64,000 nt of DNA from Mycolicibacterium frederiksbergense (lineage in GTDB: Bacteria > Actinomycetota > Actinomycetes > Mycobacteriales > Mycobacteriaceae). Shown here piece after piece: positions 60,928-64,000 of the stretch; position 1 is the first letter of the stretch; each line of letters starts with the position of its first letter. The notes below the pieces were generated by a model. That model ran no database searches and had not been told where the DNA came from. It saw only the letters and a program-made list of their open reading frames with translations. The stretch lies in the NCBI RefSeq assembly GCF_012223425.1, contig NZ_CP038798.1:62001-126000 (forward strand). The letters are read 5' to 3'. The translations under genes were made by a program, and so were the position numbers.

Positions 60928-62879
60928 CCGCCACCGCCGAACACCGCCCCGCTGTCCGCAAGCGCCGCTTCGCCCACGACGACCTCATCGCCGTCGACCT
61001 GTTCTCCGGCTTCGGTGGCCTGACCAAGGGAATCGAAAATGCCGGATTCACCACGATCATGGCGGCCAACCACAACCGCTACAAGATCGAAGTTCACGAG
61101 GCCAACCACCCCGATGCCGAGCACTGGATCGCCGACCTGGTCGACGCCGAGTCCTCGGACTACCACTCAGCCAGAGACCTCCCGCCTGCCGATTTCCTGG
61201 GAGCGGGAGTCAGCTGCGTGAACCACTCCCAAGCCAACACCAAAAAGGCCTACGAACAAGGTCTCTCGCTGTTTGACCTGGAAGACCCCGACTTCGACGC
61301 CAGCGTCACCCGCTCTGAACGCGACCGTGCCACCGCCAACTGCGTGCTGCACTACGCCGCCCAACACCACCCGCGCCTGATCCTCATCGAGTGCACCACC
61401 GAACTCACCTCCTGGGGCCCGGCCATCCCCGGCAAGCGCAAAGTCGGCGACGGGTCCACCTACCGCTGGTGGCTCAAGCAATTCGACCTCCTGGGCTACA
61501 AGCACCGCGTGCTCTACCTCAACTCGATGTTCTTCGGCGTCCCCCAGTCCCGCGACCGGCTCTACATCGCGTTCTGGGACCGCCGACTGCCCACCCCCGA
61601 CCTCGACCACCGCCCACCCACTTGGTGCGACCACTGCGACGGCATCGTCGAGGCCGTCTGGACCTGGCGCACCGGTGTTCCTCCGACTGGGTCGGTCCGC
61701 TACGGCAAGCAGTACGAGTACCGCTGCCCGTCCTGCCGCCACACCGTCGTCCCGCGCACCACGCCGTCGCTGTCCGCGCTGGACCTCTCCGATCTGGGCA
61801 CCCGCATCGGAGACCGAATCAAGCCCCTGGCCCCGGCTACGATGGCGCGCGCCGAACGGTGCCGCCAGCGCTTCGCCGATTTCCCCGCCGTGCTAATGCC
61901 GGTCAAGTCGGTCTACGGCTCCGAACGGCACCCCTGGCAGCCGATGGCCACCCAGACCAGTCAGCAGGAGACCGCGCTGCTGTCCACTGGCGCATTGATG
62001 GTCGCGGCCGGAAACACCTACGAGCGTCCCGGATCAGACTGCCGCAGCCGCGATCTGAGCCAGCCGCTCTGGGCGCAGACCGCCACCAACACCACCGGCA
62101 TGCTCACCCCGCCGATCGCCCTCACCGGGCAGACGATCGCCGCGCACCGCCACAACGGCGACGGCAAGCACCTCACCCTGCCGATGGACACGGTGACCAG
62201 CACCCACGAAAAGGCCGTCCTGCTCGCCGTGGCCAACTACCAGGGCAGCCCCCGCAGCGGCGCCGAGCCGCTTCCCACCCAGGTCGGATCAGAGACCATG
62301 GGCATCGTCTCCAGCGGAGTGATCCCCTTCCGGCGCAACACCGTACCCACGTCCCACGCCGAGGCCATGCCCACCGTGACCGCCGAACAGATCCCCGGCG
62401 TGCTCACCGCCGCCGGAATGATCAAGAACAACGGTGCCATCGACGAGGCCAAGTACCGCAGCTACCCGGTCGACAAGCCGCTGGGAACCGTCGTCGGATC
62501 AGCCGTGACCCAAGGAGTCCTCTTCTCGGGTTGGTACAAGCAAAACGGCAGCACCGGAACCGAAACCGCCCCACACCCCCTGAGTGAGCCGCTGGGCACC
62601 CTCACCGCCAAGGACACCACCGCGGTGCTGTCCGCCCACTGGCGCGCTGCGCTGGCCGACCTGTCCCTGGACGACTGCTACTTCCGCATGATGAAACCGG
62701 CCGAGATCGGCCGGGGGTGCGGGTTTGACGTCGACTTCGCCGGTCACAACGGGACATTCATCGTCTGGGGCAGCGCACGCAACCAGGTCGACGGATACGG
62801 CAACGCCGTCTCGCCCGCCGTCGGCGAATGGATCGGACTCCGACTGCGCGCCGCCCTGCACCGCGACCTCGCGGCCTGA
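60924..62879 (+). CDS. DNA cytosine-5 methyltransferase, orphan
   Basis: The 651-residue protein shows motif I DLFSGFGGLTKGIENAGF (residues 25-42), motif IV GVSCVNHSQA with the catalytic Cys at about 98 (usual form GPPCQ), motif VI ILIECTTELTSWG, motif VIII FGVPQSRDRLYIAFW and motif X GYGNAVSPAVGEWIG. A zinc-ribbon-like insertion (WCDHC ... CPSCR) follows motif VIII. The middle, residues about 335-590, is made of five or six degenerate repeats around SxPLxTxTxxxxxxLL. No restriction endonuclease is nearby, so it may protect plasmid or phage DNA or act in regulation. Confidence 0.9.
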   Translation: MTATAEHRPAVRKRRFAHDDLIAVDLFSGFGGLTKGIENAGFTTIMAANHNRYKIEVHEANHPDAEHWIADLVDAESSDYHSARDLPPADFLGAGVSCVNHSQANTKKAYEQGLSLFDLEDPDFDASVTRSERDRATANCVLHYAAQHHPRLILIECTTELTSWGPAIPGKRKVGDGSTYRWWLKQFDLLGYKHRVLYLNSMFFGVPQSRDRLYIAFWDRRLPTPDLDHRPPTWCDHCDGIVEAVWTWRTGVPPTGSVRYGKQYEYRCPSCRHTVVPRTTPSLSALDLSDLGTRIGDRIKPLAPATMARAERCRQRFADFPAVLMPVKSVYGSERHPWQPMATQTSQQETALLSTGALMVAAGNTYERPGSDCRSRDLSQPLWAQTATNTTGMLTPPIALTGQTIAAHRHNGDGKHLTLPMDTVTSTHEKAVLLAVANYQGSPRSGAEPLPTQVGSETMGIVSSGVIPFRRNTVPTSHAEAMPTVTAEQIPGVLTAAGMIKNNGAIDEAKYRSYPVDKPLGTVVGSAVTQGVLFSGWYKQNGSTGTETAPHPLSEPLGTLTAKDTTAVLSAHWRAALADLSLDDCYFRMMKPAEIGRGCGFDVDFAGHNGTFIVWGSARNQVDGYGNAVSPAVGEWIGLRLRAALHRDLAA

Positions 62880-62886
62880 CCCGCCC

Positions 62887-62919
62887 GGCGGGTGGGCTGG
62901 CCACACCAGCCCACCCGCC
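62887..62919 (+). terminator. Strong hairpin after the methyltransferase
   Basis: GGCGGGTGGGCTGG and CCAGCCCACCCGCC, a perfect 14-bp stem with a 5-base loop, seven bases after the TGA. It has no T tract, which is common for mycobacterial terminators. Confidence 0.7.
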
Positions 62920-62955
62920 CCCACCCCCGCCAAACCTCACGCAAGGAACCCCGAC

Positions 62956-63693
62956 ATGACTCACACCCGGCCCACCCCCGCCGGTAGCGCGTTCGCTCCC
63001 CTGCACGTCACCCGCAGCGCGACGACATTCCAGACCTGGTGGTCGGCCGTGACCGTGGGCACCGACGCCACCGACATCGCCGACGGCATCCTCGCGTTGC
63101 GCACTCCGCACACCAGCGACGTCGAATCCAGCCTGCACTGGCTCATGCTCGCCGTCTTCCAAGGCCCGGTTCCCGTCACCTGGCTTGAGGTCGACGGGCT
63201 ACACCCCACCGCCCAGGTGTCCCACGTCGTCCTGGACGCCGACGTGGCCCACGACAGCGACGGGGACGTCGTCGGTGTCGACGTCGTGCTGTCCCTGCAC
63301 GTGAGCGCAGCAGACGGCTCAGTCGTTGCGACCACACCGTCGGCCTACGTCCAGTCGCCGGCCACGGTGTTCGCGACCACCAGCACCCAGCCTGCCGATG
63401 CCCTCGCCGAGATCATCGACACCGCCCTGGACCTCGTCAACGACACCATCACCGCCGCAGACCACTTCGCCGCACTCGCACGCGCACCACGTACGGAACC
63501 CACCCACGCTGCTGCGCTCGAGGAGCCTGACGAGCCTGAGGAGCCCGAGATCGAGCACTGCCGCGACTGCGGGCGCGTCACTCGAATTGACGACGACCCC
63601 GTCGACACCGACGCCGCCGACGGATGGAACGGCTACTGCGGCGGCTGCGCAGACCGCCGCGAAGACCAGGACCGCGACGACACCGACGCTTGA
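62956..63693 (+). CDS. Hypothetical protein with C-terminal zinc ribbon
   Basis: The 245-residue protein starts at ATG 62956 behind AAGGAA. The N-terminal 200 residues are acidic and strand-rich without a known fold (HWLMLAVFQGPVPVTWLEVDGL). The C-terminus has CRDCGRVTRI and YCGGCADRRED, a two-CxxC zinc ribbon. It follows the methyltransferase hairpin by 37 bp. Confidence 0.7.
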   Translation: MTHTRPTPAGSAFAPLHVTRSATTFQTWWSAVTVGTDATDIADGILALRTPHTSDVESSLHWLMLAVFQGPVPVTWLEVDGLHPTAQVSHVVLDADVAHDSDGDVVGVDVVLSLHVSAADGSVVATTPSAYVQSPATVFATTSTQPADALAEIIDTALDLVNDTITAADHFAALARAPRTEPTHAAALEEPDEPEEPEIEHCRDCGRVTRIDDDPVDTDAADGWNGYCGGCADRREDQDRDDTDA

Positions 63694-64000
63694 GGCCCCG
63701 CACGCCGAGTGTCGGCCGAACTATCAGATTTGCGGTGAAGGGTCGGAGACGTTCCAGGAATGCAGGCTTATCGGGAGCGCAATTGCCTTTGGGCGAGTTA
63801 GCGAAGGCGTCAGAGAAAATCCATTTGGTGTTGTCTGGTTTCATTTTAACGGGTACGCGAGGCGGGCACGACTAACGTGAATTATCGAATCGAAATAATC
63901 ACTCGTCTGCCGCACGCTTCCCGGCTCCGCGCACCCGTGCCGTGCGCTGTCGAGGTCCCCGTTCCCATCCTGGCGCCGGCCTCCTGCGAAGCATCCCGCC
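63694..64000. other. Unassigned window end
   Basis: The base composition falls around 63710-63900 (AT-richer than the neighbours). No convincing gene, repeat or RNA is seen; any gene here would run beyond the window. Confidence 0.4.

Noticed and set aside
1..64000. CRISPR array, tRNA or rRNA genes
   Set aside because: No regularly spaced short repeats, cloverleaf-like sequences or rRNA-conserved segments were noticed. A tRNA scan would settle this.

Overview
The window looks like accessory DNA, probably a large plasmid or genomic island, from a fast-growing mycobacterium that degrades polycyclic aromatic hydrocarbons. The evidence is the high GC content, GTG/ATG starts with ATGA overlaps, an IS1081-like IS256-family element, an MmpS-type protein, and phd and pca genes of the kind known from phenanthrene-degrading Mycobacterium and Nocardioides. 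The organism call is an inference from gene content. No rRNA, tRNA, CRISPR array or clear replication origin was seen.

Positions 1-21.4 kb are nested mobile DNA around one catabolic block. An IS1081-like element (1136-9369, flanked by a perfect 8-bp target duplication) is split by a Tn554-like element with two tyrosine recombinases (2278-9091), which is itself split by an IS21-family element (2576-6215). The pattern repeats at 15.39-21.42 kb with a different IS256-family element, a second Tn554-like copy (15677-20266) and an integrase-core IS (15707-17125). Between the nests, on the minus strand, lie phdI (amber-interrupted), phdJ and phdK, which in the known pathway convert 1-hydroxy-2-naphthoate to phthalate.

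Positions 21.4-31.8 kb hold the intact catabolic core: an IclR regulator, a SnoaL-like protein, a cupin, a complete protocatechuate operon pcaHGBLIJ (minus strand, overlapping starts and stops) with a divergent IclR regulator, and a two-gene unit encoding a DHDPS-fold aldolase/hydratase and a ketopantoate-reductase-like enzyme. Phthalate dioxygenase genes, which would link phd to pca, are not in the window.

Positions 31.9-43.8 kb are a graveyard. They hold a third, truncated Tn554-like copy in inverted orientation and broken parts of a second, diverged pca locus (cupin', pcaG', iclR', pcaH', pcaL'). An intact 2Fe-2S ferredoxin, an IS256 element, a second IS21 copy and an IS1380 element are also present.

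Positions 43.8-64 kb are mycobacterial plasmid- or phage-like DNA. One cluster is plus-oriented: an FHA protein, a lipoprotein zinc metallopeptidase, a Pro/Gln-rich membrane protein and a small Phd/YefM-like protein. MmpS-like, antitoxin-like and EccC-like proteins follow, then a large Ala/Gly-rich exported protein. The last part holds a pair of unknown paralogs split by an IS1182 element, XRE regulators, several hypothetical genes and an orphan cytosine-5 methyltransferase. Several promoters from 51.7 to 60.8 kb share a TGTAGAC...GTCTACA / TGTAGACTATA operator and look like one undescribed regulon.

The two most interesting signals are the precise, duplication-free insertion of the Tn554-like element into the codons for the conserved NNP-x-ERLN motif of two different IS256-family transposases, in opposite orientations and offset by 6 nt, and the shared-operator regulon. 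A caution applies to broken genes in repeats: the length differences I found between repeat copies are all one-base contractions in G/C runs, so several frameshifts may be sequence errors.
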